Assembly (NCBI RefSeq): GCF_008638345.1
Contig: NZ_VTVA01000015.1
Span: 1-64,000, forward strand
DNA length: 64,000 nt
From: Pseudomonas saliphila
GTDB lineage: Bacteria > Pseudomonadota > Gammaproteobacteria > Pseudomonadales > Pseudomonadaceae
Direction of reading: 5' to 3'
Every line of letters begins with the position of its first letter. Position 1 is the stretch's first letter. The notes below the pieces were generated by a model that made no database searches, had not been told where the DNA came from, and was given only the letters and a program-made list of their open reading frames with translations. This document shows positions 33,218 through 44,515 of this stretch, piece after piece. Both the position numbers and the translations under genes were made by a program.

Positions 33218-36200
33218 CAGTAGCCCGGTTGGTTCTTAATGATCTCGAATATCGCTTGGGTCGCTACCCGGTCACGGCCCATTAGGGGGTACAAAGCATT
33301 AAGAACCTGCGCCTCCCGTGCGGTGTCCCCTCGCCAGGATGCAGGCGCAGAGCCACGCATCGCCAGATCAAGATCCAGGGCCAGCCTCACCTTCTCACCC
33401 TCGTCTTGCGGGCACTGAAAAGTGCTCGTAGCAATGCTATCGAGGTTATTGAACAACACGACGGCCTCACGATGACCGTTAAGTGCCGCAGGCGACCCAC
33501 CTGTGCCTTTCTGCGCCATCTGTCGAACCAGCGCCTCAGCCTTACGCAGGAACTCCTCATAAGCAGCAGCATCATTACGGCTCTGCTTGATCAGATCCTC
33601 CAGCAAGAGCGACATCCCCTCGTAGAACCTTGGGTCAGTCAACTGTTCGCGGATGATGGTCTTGCGCACGTTATTGATAATGCCTTCGGCAATTGCATCC
33701 TTGGAGAGCTTGCCCTTGGCGTTGAGTTTCTTGGCGATGGCATCGTGAACGCCCGTCTGGATGATCAGCTCAACTAGCGAGAAGTTATCGACTGTACTCA
33801 AAGGGTCAGCGGGGTCCGCCTGAATATAAGTATTGAGCAGGTGCCGCATGTCCGCCTCGAACGGCTTAATGTCCAGCTCTTCACCCGCGTGTTTTTTGAT
33901 TGCCTCACGCAAGTCGGCATAAAACTGCACTTCAGTTTGCAGCCTGCCCGCTTCAGCCACCGAGTAACCCGCCTCGGTCAGATGCTGCGCCAAATCAGCA
34001 AACGCACGCACGAATGAAGCCACGGCTTTGTAGAAGGAAATCCGCAGCGCTTCAGTCTCGTCCAGGCCATTGGCATCAGCAGCCAGGCCACAGAAGTAAT
34101 GGATAAACTGCTCAACTTCGCGCGGCGGTGCCACTGGCGCACAGAGATAACTCAGTGCCTCACGGGCTGCATCCAGTTGCTTCTTGCCCTCAACCAGCCA
34201 GTTCTTCAGCTCCACGTTATTGCTGCCACCGCCGCCTGTGTCGATATCCAACTCGTCAGAGGTGTACACCGAAATAGCATCCTGTACGTCGCCGAATAGC
34301 TCTTTGAAGTCGACGATATAACCGAAGTCTTTGTCATCACCATCAAGTCGGTTGGTGCGGCAAATGGCCTGGAACAGGTTGTGATCACGCAGCTCGTTAT
34401 CTAGGTAGATGTACGAGCAACTGGGCGCGTCGAAACCTGTTAGCAGCTTGCTCACCACAATGAGCAGCTTCAGGTTGGCAGGTTCCTCGATAAAGCGACG
34501 CTTGATCTCTTCCTCGTAAGCCGTAGTGGTCTGGCCTTGCTTCAGCACGTACTGCGTGTAGGTATCGAATTTGTAGCGCTCGTCACTCTGCGCCGGCTCA
34601 CGGGAGATGGCGTTATGGTTCGGCTCATACGAAGTCACGATGCCGCAGTAAGGGCCGAACGAGGTGGTTTGAAACGAACGGAAGTAATGGCAGGCATCGT
34701 AGATGCTCGCCGCCACCAGAATGGCCGTACCTCGGTCATTGTTCAGCCGTGGTTTCAGACTGAAGTCCTCGATGATGCTGGCGATGATGCGCTGCTTGCG
34801 CTCGCCAGCACTCATCAATGATTCCATCGTGGCCCAGCGCTTACGCAGGATCGACTTCTGGTAGTTGTTCAACCCCTTGGTTTTCTGCTCAAACCAAGCG
34901 TCGATAGCCCTTTGCGACGTCAAACGCTGTGGCACATCACGCGCCTCATACTTCAGGTCCAGTACCACCTTGTCCGCCACAGCCTCATGGAATTTATAGG
35001 TGTGGATATAGGTGCCGAATACATCGCGCGTGGTCTGTTTGTCTTTGCGCAGCAAGGGTGTACCGGTAAAGCCGATGAACAGAGCATTAGCCAGCCACTG
35101 CTTCATTTGCCGGTTCATGTCACCACCCTGGGTACGGTGGCATTCATCAACGAACACGTAAAAGCTCCCGCGCATGGGTGGCGGCGGCACGCTCAGATCA
35201 GGCTCAAATTTATGCAGCAACGCGCACAGCAAACGCGGCGTAGTAGCGGATAGCTTCTGCACGAGGTCAGCGCGAGACGTGATACGCGGCGAAGGTGAGT
35301 CATTGCCGATGACTCCAGCATTGCGCATCACCCCGGAGATTTGTTTATCCAGCTCATCGCGATCCGTGATCACCAGAATACGTGCATCCGGGTCATGCTC
35401 CAGCAACCACTTGGCGATCAACACCATCAGGATGCTCTTGCCGCTGCCCTGTGTGTGCCAGATCACCCCACCCTCTTTACGCCGTAAACGCTCTTGAGCG
35501 GCCTTCACGGCGGCGAATTGATGAGGACGTGGCACCTTCTTGATGCCCGCATCGAAGATGATGAAATTACGGATCAGGTCAAGCAGACGCGACTTCTCGA
35601 ACATCTGCGCCAGCGGATCATCCAGCAAGTAACCAAATAGCGCTGTCTCCGGGCCCACTAGCGCTTGATAGTCAGCAGGCATCTCGCGTTGCGTATTTAA
35701 CTCATCCGGCTTAGTTTTTAACGCAGCAGCTTTCCACTCTACAAAGAACTCGGAACGAGTGGTGGCAGTGCCATAGCGCAAACCCTGTGAGTCGCTGCCA
35801 GCAAAAACAAGCTGCACCGTACTGAAGAACCCCAGGTTGAAGATTTCCTCCTGGTTGGTGATCAGCTGGTTGATGCCATCGGCCACCTCCACCGAACTGC
35901 GCTTCAGTTCAATCACGCCAACGGCGATACCGTTCAGGTAAATCACCAAGTCAGGGCGCCGCTCATGGCCCCCGCGCAAAGTTACTTCTTCAGCGATGGC
36001 GAAGTTATTAGCGTGAGGGTTTTCCCAATCGACCAGATGCACCGTCTCGTGAGCCTGGCCAACGGCTACCTGAACCGGCACGCCGTAACGCAGCAGCTGA
36101 TAGGTCCGCAGGTTGGCCTGATACAGCGTGATACCCGTGGCATCCGCTGCAGCCGTCAACCGTTGTAGCGCTGCCGATATGTGCGCATCGGAGTAGCCGC

Positions 36201-36369
36201 GCTGTTTCAGGCTGGCCTGCAGCAGCTCCGCTTCAATGTTGCGGTTTTGCCCACGCTTGCTCCACTCGCCCAAGTAGTCGTAGCCTAGGCAATCGGGCCG
36301 TGTGTTGTCCGTAAACAGGCCCACAACGCGGTTCTGCGTGCGGCGTTCGGAGCGAGGTTGTTGAGTCAT
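33217..36369 (-). CDS. hsdR: Type I restriction endonuclease subunit HsdR
   Basis: HsdR is the ATP-driven translocase and nuclease of type I restriction. The product is 1050 residues. The nuclease core has PD at 139-140 and ELK at 154-156 (PD-ExK). The helicase part has Walker A TQGSGKS at 306-312, '[12 protein letters not shown]', DEAH-like '[12 protein letters not shown]', 'GFTGTPLL' and later '[12 protein letters not shown]' and 'QAICRTNR'. A long helical C-terminus contacts the methylase. The ATG at 36369 overlaps the upstream stop (ATGA); the longer frame is not needed. Confidence 0.96.
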   Translation of the reverse strand: MTQQPRSERRTQNRVVGLFTDNTRPDCLGYDYLGEWSKRGQNRNIEAELLQASLKQRGYSDAHISAALQRLTAAADATGITLYQANLRTYQLLRYGVPVQVAVGQAHETVHLVDWENPHANNFAIAEEVTLRGGHERRPDLVIYLNGIAVGVIELKRSSVEVADGINQLITNQEEIFNLGFFSTVQLVFAGSDSQGLRYGTATTRSEFFVEWKAAALKTKPDELNTQREMPADYQALVGPETALFGYLLDDPLAQMFEKSRLLDLIRNFIIFDAGIKKVPRPHQFAAVKAAQERLRRKEGGVIWHTQGSGKSILMVLIAKWLLEHDPDARILVITDRDELDKQISGVMRNAGVIGNDSPSPRITSRADLVQKLSATTPRLLCALLHKFEPDLSVPPPPMRGSFYVFVDECHRTQGGDMNRQMKQWLANALFIGFTGTPLLRKDKQTTRDVFGTYIHTYKFHEAVADKVVLDLKYEARDVPQRLTSQRAIDAWFEQKTKGLNNYQKSILRKRWATMESLMSAGERKQRIIASIIEDFSLKPRLNNDRGTAILVAASIYDACHYFRSFQTTSFGPYCGIVTSYEPNHNAISREPAQSDERYKFDTYTQYVLKQGQTTTAYEEEIKRRFIEEPANLKLLIVVSKLLTGFDAPSCSYIYLDNELRDHNLFQAICRTNRLDGDDKDFGYIVDFKELFGDVQDAISVYTSDELDIDTGGGGSNNVELKNWLVEGKKQLDAAREALSYLCAPVAPPREVEQFIHYFCGLAADANGLDETEALRISFYKAVASFVRAFADLAQHLTEAGYSVAEAGRLQTEVQFYADLREAIKKHAGEELDIKPFEADMRHLLNTYIQADPADPLSTVDNFSLVELIIQTGVHDAIAKKLNAKGKLSKDAIAEGIINNVRKTIIREQLTDPRFYEGMSLLLEDLIKQSRNDAAAYEEFLRKAEALVRQMAQKGTGGSPAALNGHREAVVLFNNLDSIATSTFQCPQDEGEKVRLALDLDLAMRGSAPASWRGDTAREAQVLNALYPLMGRDRVATQAIFEIIKNQPGY

Positions 36370-38357
36370 CAGGTGCATCCTGCAGGGTTTACTCGGTCTC
36401 TGCTGGCGAGGCTCTTCAGCAGCACGTCCATCATTTGCTGGTAATGCGCGCTTATAGCATGGGCATCCCAAGGCTCAGTTTTTATCATCAGGTGCTGCTT
36501 AACGCTATCGAGGGTGTTCTTCTGATAGAACTCCCTTTTTTGCCCAGGCGTGAAGTTGCTCAGACGAGAGTTTTTCTCGTGACTTATCAGGCAAAGGTTA
36601 CCGAACGAATTCAGATATTCCGGAGCAAGTTGATCAATTCCTTGCAGTGGATGCTGCGGGTAGTAATGCTCCACCGAACTGCGGAAAGTGAATTCATAGG
36701 ATTTCACTGGTTCGCTCGCACCATGGTCAAGCCACAACAGGTAATCCAGAAAGTTGAACACCAGGTTGTTTTCGATATTGCCGAAGCTCAAGCGCGGCCT
36801 CAGCGTCTCGGCCGTTAATCCTTCGCGACGGGTCTGACAGACGCCCTTGTTCCCGTAGATCATCGCGAAGTATTCCAAGCCCGCCACGGGAGCAAGAAAG
36901 CGGTCAAAGACAAATGCCTTCGCGACTGACTCCATGTACCGCAGGTAGGCCTGAGCCTCAACCTGCTCGGCGTGAAACAGGTAATACAACGCCGCATTCA
37001 GCCAGTGCTTGTAAACCAGCGTTGGCGTGGACACATGAAACGCCGACAGCAGCATCAAGATGCGACGGTTAATGCCTTCGCTGCCGTCCTCTTCGCCGAA
37101 GGTATTTACATAGCTGCCGCGCCCCGCGCCACCAGCTTTGCCGCCGTCGTTCCACTTAAAGCGCTTAAGGCTCCAACCATCCGCGCCTTTGATGAACTCA
37201 CGCTTGATTACGTAATGGTCAAACAGGTACTTGCAGCGCAGCAGGCTGAAGGTAAAACGCTTCACTGCCGCAACCGGGTCTGACTGCTTCAGGACATGGG
37301 TCTCAAAGGTATCCAGCAGTCGCTTGTCATCCAGAGGGATGTCCGCTTGCGTATCAGCCCTGAGCACATGCAGCAAAAAGTTGGGGAAGTTAATAACCGT
37401 ATTAAACCGCTCAGGCGCTTCTTCACCGTTGTCGGTTTTTTCCGCACTAACCGGCGGCCTGGCAATGATGTCCGTGAGGGACAACTTAGCCCCCTCCTTG
37501 TAGGCCACCTCTGGCGAACGGTGCAGCGCAGCAGTTAGCTCATCAAAGTTCGCGGGCTCAAACCGGCCCCAATCCTGTTCACCAAAAATGCTGCTGCGCT
37601 GGCCGGGCGTAAAGCCCATCTGCACATAGCGCTCCATATTCGCGCAGGCTTCCCATACGGTGTGCAGGCAGTTCTGGCTTTGCTGGCAGCCCTGCAGCTT
37701 CTCCATCATCCGCGCCTTGAGCACCTCGTGCTTTTCTAGCTGCTCACCGCGGTTGTTCATGATTTCAAAGTAATGGTTCAGGTCCGTATCCGCCGGCACC
37801 TTCACCCGCATGATCTGCACATAGTTGAAGAGGTAGTCGGCAAACTGCTGCGCTGAAACGCCGTTCTCTTTGAGCTTCTGCGGCAAGACCTTCTGGATCA
37901 GCCGATAGCCATTGAGGATGCCGGTATTGATCTGCTTTTCAGCCAGCACCTCGGCAGGGTCATCCTTGAAGCGACCCTCGAATATGGCCGCAAAGGTTGC
38001 CCGCGAATGCTCACGGCTATCGAAGTGGATACTCAGGTTTGAATACCAGTCGAGGTCGGCGGCCTTTGTGTTCTTCAGATAGGACGTCAGCAACGACAGT
38101 GTTGTCAGCCGCTGCTGACCATCGATGGTCTCGAAGACCGGTGTTTTGCTGTCCGGTCGCTCATACACCACCAGGCTGCCAATGTAGTAATTGCGTGCAG
38201 GCTTATCTTGCTTAGGCAGGTAGTCGATCACGTCCTGAATCAGCTGGGTAATCTCACCCTCTTCCCAGGCGTAATTGCGCTGATACATCGGAATAACATA
38301 CTCATCGTTACCATCGAGTAGCGCCTTGATAGAAAACTGCTTGGGCCGGTCACTCAT
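36369..38357 (-). CDS. DUF262-DUF1524 protein (RloF/GmrSD-like), RM-operon embedded
   Basis: The product is 662 residues. An N-terminal DUF262 (ParB-like nucleotidase-fold) domain has [11 protein letters not shown] at 22-32 and DGQQR at 79-83. A C-terminal DUF1524 HNH-type nuclease region has '[10 protein letters not shown]' (561-570; the family norm is EHILPQ) and '[17 protein letters not shown]'. This architecture matches GmrSD/SspE-type modification-dependent nucleases and the RloF proteins of type I loci. It overlaps the second DUF262 gene by eight bases and hsdR by four. Its exact job in a type I operon is not established. Confidence 0.85.
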   Translation of the reverse strand: MSDRPKQFSIKALLDGNDEYVIPMYQRNYAWEEGEITQLIQDVIDYLPKQDKPARNYYIGSLVVYERPDSKTPVFETIDGQQRLTTLSLLTSYLKNTKAADLDWYSNLSIHFDSREHSRATFAAIFEGRFKDDPAEVLAEKQINTGILNGYRLIQKVLPQKLKENGVSAQQFADYLFNYVQIMRVKVPADTDLNHYFEIMNNRGEQLEKHEVLKARMMEKLQGCQQSQNCLHTVWEACANMERYVQMGFTPGQRSSIFGEQDWGRFEPANFDELTAALHRSPEVAYKEGAKLSLTDIIARPPVSAEKTDNGEEAPERFNTVINFPNFLLHVLRADTQADIPLDDKRLLDTFETHVLKQSDPVAAVKRFTFSLLRCKYLFDHYVIKREFIKGADGWSLKRFKWNDGGKAGGAGRGSYVNTFGEEDGSEGINRRILMLLSAFHVSTPTLVYKHWLNAALYYLFHAEQVEAQAYLRYMESVAKAFVFDRFLAPVAGLEYFAMIYGNKGVCQTRREGLTAETLRPRLSFGNIENNLVFNFLDYLLWLDHGASEPVKSYEFTFRSSVEHYYPQHPLQGIDQLAPEYLNSFGNLCLISHEKNSRLSNFTPGQKREFYQKNTLDSVKQHLMIKTEPWDAHAISAHYQQMMDVLLKSLASRDRVNPAGCT

Positions 38358-39759
38358 AATATTTCATCGCCTTAAACAGCGCCTCGATTGCCCCAGTCTT
38401 GGTCGAACTGCTGCCAGTGAGTGATTTAAGCGGGTGATTGATAAAATCAGCCGGGCGCGTGGCATCTTTGATCAGCCTGAAAAAATTCTTCTTAAGCACG
38501 TGGTTATCCATGCTGGCCAGCTGCACCACCTGCATCTGCAGGCGCAGGCTGTAGGCCCAGATGAAAATCTTCTCGATGGCCCGCGACAGCTCCGCGTGGC
38601 CGAACTTGTCGATGTAATAGATCAACAGGCAATCGAACATCGCCCGCACATAGCAATCGCCGGTACGGGTTCTCGCCGGGTAAGAGTTAATGGTTTTCAT
38701 AATTTCTTTCGCGAAACCATCCAAACCCTCAGCACCGACTAGCTCGTGGCCGTTCCAGGACTCAGCACTGATCCGCGCCACCTTGCTCTGGTAATGGCTA
38801 ATCAGCTCAAAGAAGCGCCGACCATTGATAATGATCTGGTCCAGGTGGAAGGGAAAACCCATCTCCAGCGAGTCGATCTGGCGCTCGTATTGCCCGTTGT
38901 AGTGGTCGACAAAATGGTGGGCAATGCGCAGCTGTTCCACATAGGGATAGCTGGCCACCGTATCGATATTCACGCCCTTGAATAAGCCGCTGTCGTCCTT
39001 GCTGAAGTAACGTGCCGACGCCCCTTTCGACCAATTACGGATGCGATACAGGTACTGCGAGAACAGCGTCGCCAGCTCCTTGGTATTACTGCTTTCCCAG
39101 CGAGCCACCGTGGCTGCCTTCAATGGCTCGTCACTGGAGCTGAACTCACGCAGGTGGTAGGCCTTGAGCAGGTCATGCGGCTCCAGATCGCGGCCCCGCG
39201 CATTCTGCGAGTCGAAGAACTGGAAGGCCTCGGACACATCCGTCAGCGCTACCGCCACGACCTGGCACTTGTTCAGGAAGAAGTCGATATGCGCCTCGGT
39301 AAAGTCCGCACGGGAAACAATGCGGGCCACCTCAAAATAATTGCTGTGGATGTTTTTCTGCGAGATTTCGCTGCTAAAGCTGGGGTTGACCATTACCTGC
39401 TCAAGCTTGAGCAATCGCTCCTGCAGGTCTTTGCGTTCGAGCTTCTTTTCCTTGCTCCGCTGAATCAGTGCTCGGGCCGCCAGCAGCAGGCTGGTGGTGC
39501 GCTGCTGGCCATCGACGATGTTGTTTTTCTCGCCCTCCCGGTGAAACACGATGGTGCCTAGGCGGTAAGCGGACTTGTCCTTGTGGATGGCGATATCGGA
39601 GAACAACTGGTTGATGTGCTTGCCGGTCCATTTGTATGGGCGTTGGTACTGGGGGATTTCGAGCACCGGGTCCATGAGCAATTCATACACGCTAATGATC
39701 GTGCTGGAGAGTTCAGTGGCCTGCTGCGCTTGTTTTGCATCCCTGCCCAAGTCGGTCAT
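38350..39759 (-). CDS. DUF262 protein, partner of the DUF262-DUF1524 protein
   Basis: The product is 469 residues. DUF262 motifs are [10 protein letters not shown] at 35-44 and DGQQR at 83-87, with '[25 protein letters not shown]' further on, all typical. I see no DUF1524 HNH block at the C-terminus, so it may be a nucleotide-binding or sensing subunit that works with the next gene. It overlaps hsdS by four bases (ATGA) and its downstream partner by eight. Codon use looks like that of the rest of the operon. Confidence 0.85.
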   Translation of the reverse strand: MTDLGRDAKQAQQATELSSTIISVYELLMDPVLEIPQYQRPYKWTGKHINQLFSDIAIHKDKSAYRLGTIVFHREGEKNNIVDGQQRTTSLLLAARALIQRSKEKKLERKDLQERLLKLEQVMVNPSFSSEISQKNIHSNYFEVARIVSRADFTEAHIDFFLNKCQVVAVALTDVSEAFQFFDSQNARGRDLEPHDLLKAYHLREFSSSDEPLKAATVARWESSNTKELATLFSQYLYRIRNWSKGASARYFSKDDSGLFKGVNIDTVASYPYVEQLRIAHHFVDHYNGQYERQIDSLEMGFPFHLDQIIINGRRFFELISHYQSKVARISAESWNGHELVGAEGLDGFAKEIMKTINSYPARTRTGDCYVRAMFDCLLIYYIDKFGHAELSRAIEKIFIWAYSLRLQMQVVQLASMDNHVLKKNFFRLIKDATRPADFINHPLKSLTGSSSTKTGAIEALFKAMKYYE

Positions 39760-41033
39760 ACCAAGCGCGTCCTTCCGGTGAGCAGCTCTCGCATCATGCC
39801 TTGCTTAAGGGCACGGGTTTTGGTCAAGCGTTGTTCCAATGCGGCCAGTTCGGCGTCCATATCGGACAGCACTGTGGCGATGGCAGTTTGCTCTTCGATA
39901 CGTGGAATTCGTATCGGTGCCTCCAGAAGCGCAGTGTTCTCGAAGTTAACCTGACTTTCTGCCATACCAGTTGTTCGCTGGTCCAAGTATGTCTGAGCGT
40001 CACGGGCGGAGATCGCAGTAGCCAACATCAATGGTACGACTTTATCTGGAAGGGGGCGAAGAGCGATCATCTTGCCGGAAGGGATGATTCGCGGTGGCAC
40101 GTAATTCACCCAAGCGGCCACGCCCACCCTGTGGCGAGGTCCAGCTTTTGTGACGATAACATCCCCCTGTCTTAGTTCGATTTGAGGCTTGTTCCAAAAC
40201 ACTCTCGGCAGAGTCTTGTGCTTCGTCCAATCCCAGCCGTTCTCTTTGGTTGCAGCAGTAGTTTTCAAAACCCCCCACTCGGAATCGTCCTGAATATTTC
40301 GCTCCTCACAAGTGGGGCTTGGGCCGCAGAAAGAACCAAATATAACGTCTTGAACCTGCACTATTTCCCACTCACCCTGGAAGCCGGGGAGGCGGGTTTG
40401 GCCGGTGAGGAGTTGTTGCATGGCAGCCTGTTTGAGGTCGCGCTTCTTGGCGATAAGCCGCTCAAGCGCATCCAGCAGAGCATCCACATCACTCAACGCT
40501 GTCGCGATGGCACGCTGCTCGTAGATGGGCGGTACTGGGGCAACAACAAGACTCAGATTCGACTGACCTATATTGGCGCGAATCGCACCTTGCCCCATCG
40601 GGATAATCTGCGAGCGAATACACGGCGCACGAAGTGCATAGCCTGAGTAAACAGGGTCAAGATTTCCATCAGTCGGTCGGCCACGAATTACAAAACCACC
40701 AAAGACAACTCGCTCAGAGCCGAGATAGGTGGAGGCCAAGCCAACTTCCTCTTGCGTCTCAGAGGTTCGATTGAAGAGCACGTCACCAAGCTTGACTGCA
40801 TAGGATATGGAAACAGATTCTGGCAGCGTCACCTGTCCCTGGATTTCAGGCCCGTGAATGTGCGAATACGTTATGGGTTCAAGCACATTGATAAAACGGA
40901 CGCCTTGGCCGTAGGAGTCTTTATCTGCGTTCACTCCATTTCGGAAGGTGAAAAGCGCTCCAAACGGTCTCACCTCCCACTCCTCCGGAATAACCCCCAC
41001 CTCCGTCTGTTTGTAGCCCTGCTTCACTGCCAT
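39756..41033 (-). CDS. hsdS: Type I restriction specificity subunit HsdS
   Basis: HsdS chooses the bipartite DNA target for the HsdM methylase and HsdR. The product is 425 residues with two target-recognition domains (about 15-165 and 225-375). Each is followed by a conserved helical spacer: 'PPIYEQRAIATALSDVDALLDALERLIAKKRDLKQAAMQQLLTGQTRLP' and 'RIEEQTAIATVLSDMDAELAALEQRLTKTRALKQGMMRELLTGRTRL'. It starts 'GYKQTEVGVIPEEWEV', as many HsdS do. It overlaps hsdM by ten bases. The recognition sequence cannot be read from the protein. Confidence 0.96.
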   Translation of the reverse strand: MAVKQGYKQTEVGVIPEEWEVRPFGALFTFRNGVNADKDSYGQGVRFINVLEPITYSHIHGPEIQGQVTLPESVSISYAVKLGDVLFNRTSETQEEVGLASTYLGSERVVFGGFVIRGRPTDGNLDPVYSGYALRAPCIRSQIIPMGQGAIRANIGQSNLSLVVAPVPPIYEQRAIATALSDVDALLDALERLIAKKRDLKQAAMQQLLTGQTRLPGFQGEWEIVQVQDVIFGSFCGPSPTCEERNIQDDSEWGVLKTTAATKENGWDWTKHKTLPRVFWNKPQIELRQGDVIVTKAGPRHRVGVAAWVNYVPPRIIPSGKMIALRPLPDKVVPLMLATAISARDAQTYLDQRTTGMAESQVNFENTALLEAPIRIPRIEEQTAIATVLSDMDAELAALEQRLTKTRALKQGMMRELLTGRTRLV

Positions 41034-43507
41034 ACCGCCCCCATCTTTTTCAGATGTTCGTCCACCCGACGGGCAAGGGACGCGACTTCATCGACGAGCT
41101 GCGGCAATGGCGTGGCATAGCGCTCATTCAGCTCGCGAATACGCCCGGTCAGTGTTTGCGACACTCGATCCAGTTCGCCCTGCACGGCAATGGCCAGGGT
41201 GGCCAGCCACTTATCGTCCACCACCAGGGTTTTGATTTCAGCTTCGTTGAGCTGCGGGTATTTAGCGTGGATCTTGTCGTCGAGGTCTTCCTCGGACTTT
41301 TTCAGTTTGGCCTTTAGACTGCTTTGCTGGTCGAGCAAGCCGGCGTATTCGGCCAGAACCTTGAGTTCGTCCTCATAGTTCGGATCGTTATCAATCTCGC
41401 GTTGGCGGGCCTTGATGGCTTTGGCGGTAACCTTCTGTTTGTCGCCCTCGCCTTCGATCACCTCGCTCAGTGAGCCATCCTCACCGCTGTGCTCTTCAAG
41501 CAGTTCGTTCAGGCTTTGTTCGATGCTGGCCAACTCAGTTTCCAGCCCTTCAATGGCGTTACGCTCAGCGCTGAAGTAGCGGGCAACCAGCAGCTCAACC
41601 GGGATGAGATCGGATTTGAAGCGTCGCTTCCCTTGGTTGTAGTCATGTTTTTCAGGCCAGCTCAACTTACCGTTCTTGTCCTTCTTCTGGCGGATTTCAC
41701 GCACTGCAGCACCGTCCTTCCAGCCGTCTGCGCTGATCAGGTAGCAGTCGTCTTGCATGGTCTCGGCCCAATAGTCCATCAGGTGCTGGTAGATGTCGTA
41801 ATGGTCGAGCAAGGGTGCTTTGGCAAAGGCACTGAGCAGTTCTTCCGAGAGCTTGAAGATCAACTCCTTGGGATGACTGCTGGCCGCCTCCGCAGCAAAA
41901 CCTTTCAGCTGCGGCGTGCTGCTGGCAAGCCACTGGTTGAACAGCGTATCAACACCCGCCTTAAAGGCTGTGAACTGCGGGTGGCCGAAGATTGCTGGCT
42001 TCACGTCGCGGCTGACCAGCTCGAAATAACCGGAATGGCTGGCGGGTTTGAACAAGGCCGCACGCAATGCAGGCATCACCTGCCAATAGCTGTCGAAGGC
42101 ATCGATGTCGCGCTCGGGAATGCCGCCGCGCAAGTGACCGTCGATGTCCTGAATATCCTCCGGTTCGGTGCTATCGATATAACGCGGCAGGTTGAGGTTG
42201 AAGTCGTTCTTCGGATCGCTAATCTCGTCAAAGGCCACCACACGCGCATAACGCGGCACGTCGGCCATACGGCTATAAGCATCGATGATCTTGTGCACAT
42301 CCTGATCACGCAGGCGGTTCTTCGGGCCATACTTAATGAAACCTTTGGCTGCATCGATCATAAAGATGCCTTTGCGCGCGCTGGCGTTTTCCTTGTCCAG
42401 CACCAGGATGCAGGCGGGAATACCTGTGCCATAAAACAGGTTCGCCGGCAAACCGATAATGGCTTTGAGGTAGCCTGAGCGCACCAACTGCTTACGGATC
42501 ACCGCCTCGGCATTACCACGAAACAGCACGCCGTGGGGCAGAATGCAGGCGCCTTTGCCAGTGCTTTTCAGTGAACGGATGATATGCAGTAGAAAGGCAT
42601 AATCACCCTGTTTGGCTGGTGGCTCACCCCAAGCAAAACGCTGGTAAGGATCATTGGCGGGCGTTAGGCCAACACTCCAGGTTTTAACCGAAAAAGGCGG
42701 ATTGGCCACCACGTAGTCGTAGGTGCGTAGCTGCTCGCCATCCTTGAACTTGGGATTGGACAGCGTGTTGCCCTGCAGAATGTTGGCGGTCGGGAAGTCA
42801 TGCAGGATCATATTCATGCGGGCGAGACCGGCGGTGGTCACGTCCATCTCCTGACCTTCCAGGGTTATGTGCTTACCGGCCTGGTCGGCGACTTTCAGTA
42901 ACAGCGAACCAGAACCGCAGGTAGGGTCATAAACAGTAGTCGCAGCCACGGCATTGGCCGGACTGATGCCGATGACTTTAGCAATAATGCGGCTGACTTC
43001 GGACGGTGTGTAGAACTGCCCTTTGCTCTTGCCGCTTTCGGTGGCGAAGTGGCGCATCAGGTATTCGTAGGCGTCACCGAGAATATCGTCGTTGTCGGCA
43101 CGGTTCTTCGAAAAATCCAGCTCAGGCTTCTCAAAAATCGCCACTAGATTGCTGAGCTTTTCCACCATGTCCTTCCCGTCGCCGAGCTTGCTCGGGTCGT
43201 TGAAGTCGGGGAAGTCACTGCGGGCAAGCCGGGCGTTGGCATCAATCAGCGGCTGGATGATCTGCGTGTTGATCTTGTCGCCGATATTGGGCTTGCCCTT
43301 GAGGGCGACCATATCCTTGAAACTGGCACCAAACGGGATGGTCACAGGCGGTGCAAAATCATCCGAGTTACCGTACTTGTCGGAGATGTACTTGATGAAC
43401 AGCATGAACAGGACATAGTCCTTGTACTGGCTGGCATCCATCCCGCCACGCAGTTCGTTACAAGAGGCCCAGAGGGAGGAGTAAAGATCGGATTTCTTGA
43501 TAGCCAC
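41024..43507 (-). CDS. hsdM: Type I DNA methyltransferase HsdM, long form
   Basis: HsdM methylates adenine (N6) at the site chosen by HsdS. A GTG start at 43507, with AAGGA about 8 bases upstream, gives MAIKKSDLYSSLW, the family start, and 827 residues. Motifs: GQFYTP (163-168), AdoMet motif I DPTCGSG (194-200) and catalytic NPPF (269-272). Ordinary HsdM is about 500-550 residues. Here about 280 extra C-terminal residues form charged, probably coiled-coil helices ('IEGLETELASIEQSLNELLEEH', 'LDQQSSLKAKLKKSEEDL'). First gene of the operon. Confidence 0.95.
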   Translation of the reverse strand: MAIKKSDLYSSLWASCNELRGGMDASQYKDYVLFMLFIKYISDKYGNSDDFAPPVTIPFGASFKDMVALKGKPNIGDKINTQIIQPLIDANARLARSDFPDFNDPSKLGDGKDMVEKLSNLVAIFEKPELDFSKNRADNDDILGDAYEYLMRHFATESGKSKGQFYTPSEVSRIIAKVIGISPANAVAATTVYDPTCGSGSLLLKVADQAGKHITLEGQEMDVTTAGLARMNMILHDFPTANILQGNTLSNPKFKDGEQLRTYDYVVANPPFSVKTWSVGLTPANDPYQRFAWGEPPAKQGDYAFLLHIIRSLKSTGKGACILPHGVLFRGNAEAVIRKQLVRSGYLKAIIGLPANLFYGTGIPACILVLDKENASARKGIFMIDAAKGFIKYGPKNRLRDQDVHKIIDAYSRMADVPRYARVVAFDEISDPKNDFNLNLPRYIDSTEPEDIQDIDGHLRGGIPERDIDAFDSYWQVMPALRAALFKPASHSGYFELVSRDVKPAIFGHPQFTAFKAGVDTLFNQWLASSTPQLKGFAAEAASSHPKELIFKLSEELLSAFAKAPLLDHYDIYQHLMDYWAETMQDDCYLISADGWKDGAAVREIRQKKDKNGKLSWPEKHDYNQGKRRFKSDLIPVELLVARYFSAERNAIEGLETELASIEQSLNELLEEHSGEDGSLSEVIEGEGDKQKVTAKAIKARQREIDNDPNYEDELKVLAEYAGLLDQQSSLKAKLKKSEEDLDDKIHAKYPQLNEAEIKTLVVDDKWLATLAIAVQGELDRVSQTLTGRIRELNERYATPLPQLVDEVASLARRVDEHLKKMGAVWQ

Positions 43508-44480
43508 GAACAATCCTTGCTGGTGTAAAAAATGATTACGCAGACACTGCGCTTGATCCTATCCCGTGCCTCGCTTTGGAACTGAGGTCCGCGGCGGCTG
43601 GGTACTAATGGCGAGCGGTACGTACCTGCGATTAGCGCTCGCACTTTATCCATTTCAGCTAGATTGGGCTATATGGTTTTTCATCTCCCCCGTATACGGT
43701 TTAGCATCAGGCCGTACTGACCAGTGAATTAGGGCCTGTGGACGAGGAGGAAGTGGCGCTTGACTTTTGTAGCTCTGATTGCGAGCCGTAGAGAGTCTAA
43801 TCAGTAAAAGCCAACGAGCCTGATTGGAGCACTTCATATTGGTTTAATGGGAGCTATGGCCAATAGGTGCTCCTCTAGAAAAACGCTTTGGGCCGCTGAA
43901 GGTCCGTCCCAAATGTCAGCTCCCGGACCCAAAGCTGCCCTCATTGGTAAGCAATAATCAGCCATAACCGATCATTGAGTACTCTTCGCATTTAGTTGAT
44001 TCACAGGGTCGCCAGTCATAGGCTGATATCCAGCTTCGTTCAACTAGATCTATAGGCGCAAATAACGTGGGTCTGATGTCAGGTTAGGTTCGGCGTCCGA
44101 AATTAATGCTAGCACGATCGGCAGCTCGGACGGGGATGACTGAGGACCTGAGGTGGAGCTTTGTTTATCAAATCCAGGGTCGTTTCAGAGAATTGAACAG
44201 TAATCGGTTTCTCATGAGTCTCTCGGGTTAGCCGTTGGAACAGGTGGTTGTAATTTGTCCCCAATGGCACCAGGGACTTCTTTAGCGCCTCAGACGACCG
44301 GGAAACTATTACCGATCTCAACAAGCAAGCCGATCCACTCCCTCATCGATGCAGAGGCCCTGTATCGGCAACTCTCGGCCAGTCCTCATTGATTAAGGGG
44401 ATAACGTGTTTGGCCCAACCATTCTCGAGTACAGGCCTGATGGGGGAACAAGTGGGGGAATATCGAAGCGTATAAACAGC
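43508..44480. other. Non-coding region between hsdM and tRNA-Ser
   Basis: About 970 bases with no convincing gene. The hsdM promoter must lie at its left end. A minus-strand frame at 44109-44324 (71 codons) has no clear start signal or family. The segment near 44440-44458 has two GGGGGAA repeats (GGGGGAACAAGTGGGGGAA), a pattern I associate with tRNA-targeting integrase ends. It may be the decayed edge of the island. Confidence 0.4.
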
Positions 44481-44503
44481 AAAGCCCCGCAAGGCGGGGC
44501 TTT
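44481..44503 (-). terminator. Terminator of tRNA-Ser
   Basis: AAAGCCCCGC and GCGGGGCTTT pair across a 3-base loop, 12 bases beyond the tRNA-Ser CCA end. The flanking A/T bases give a short T run on the minus strand. Confidence 0.8.
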
Positions 44504-44515
44504 GAGCAAGATATA

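Noticed and set aside
41489-42478. 329-codon frame antisense to hsdM
   Set aside because: Lies wholly opposite a gene with clear methyltransferase motifs; no start signal or family.
44109-44324. 71-codon minus-strand frame in the gap beside tRNA-Ser
   Set aside because: The middle looked faintly like an integrase fragment, but no catalytic residue, start signal or firm similarity could be shown.
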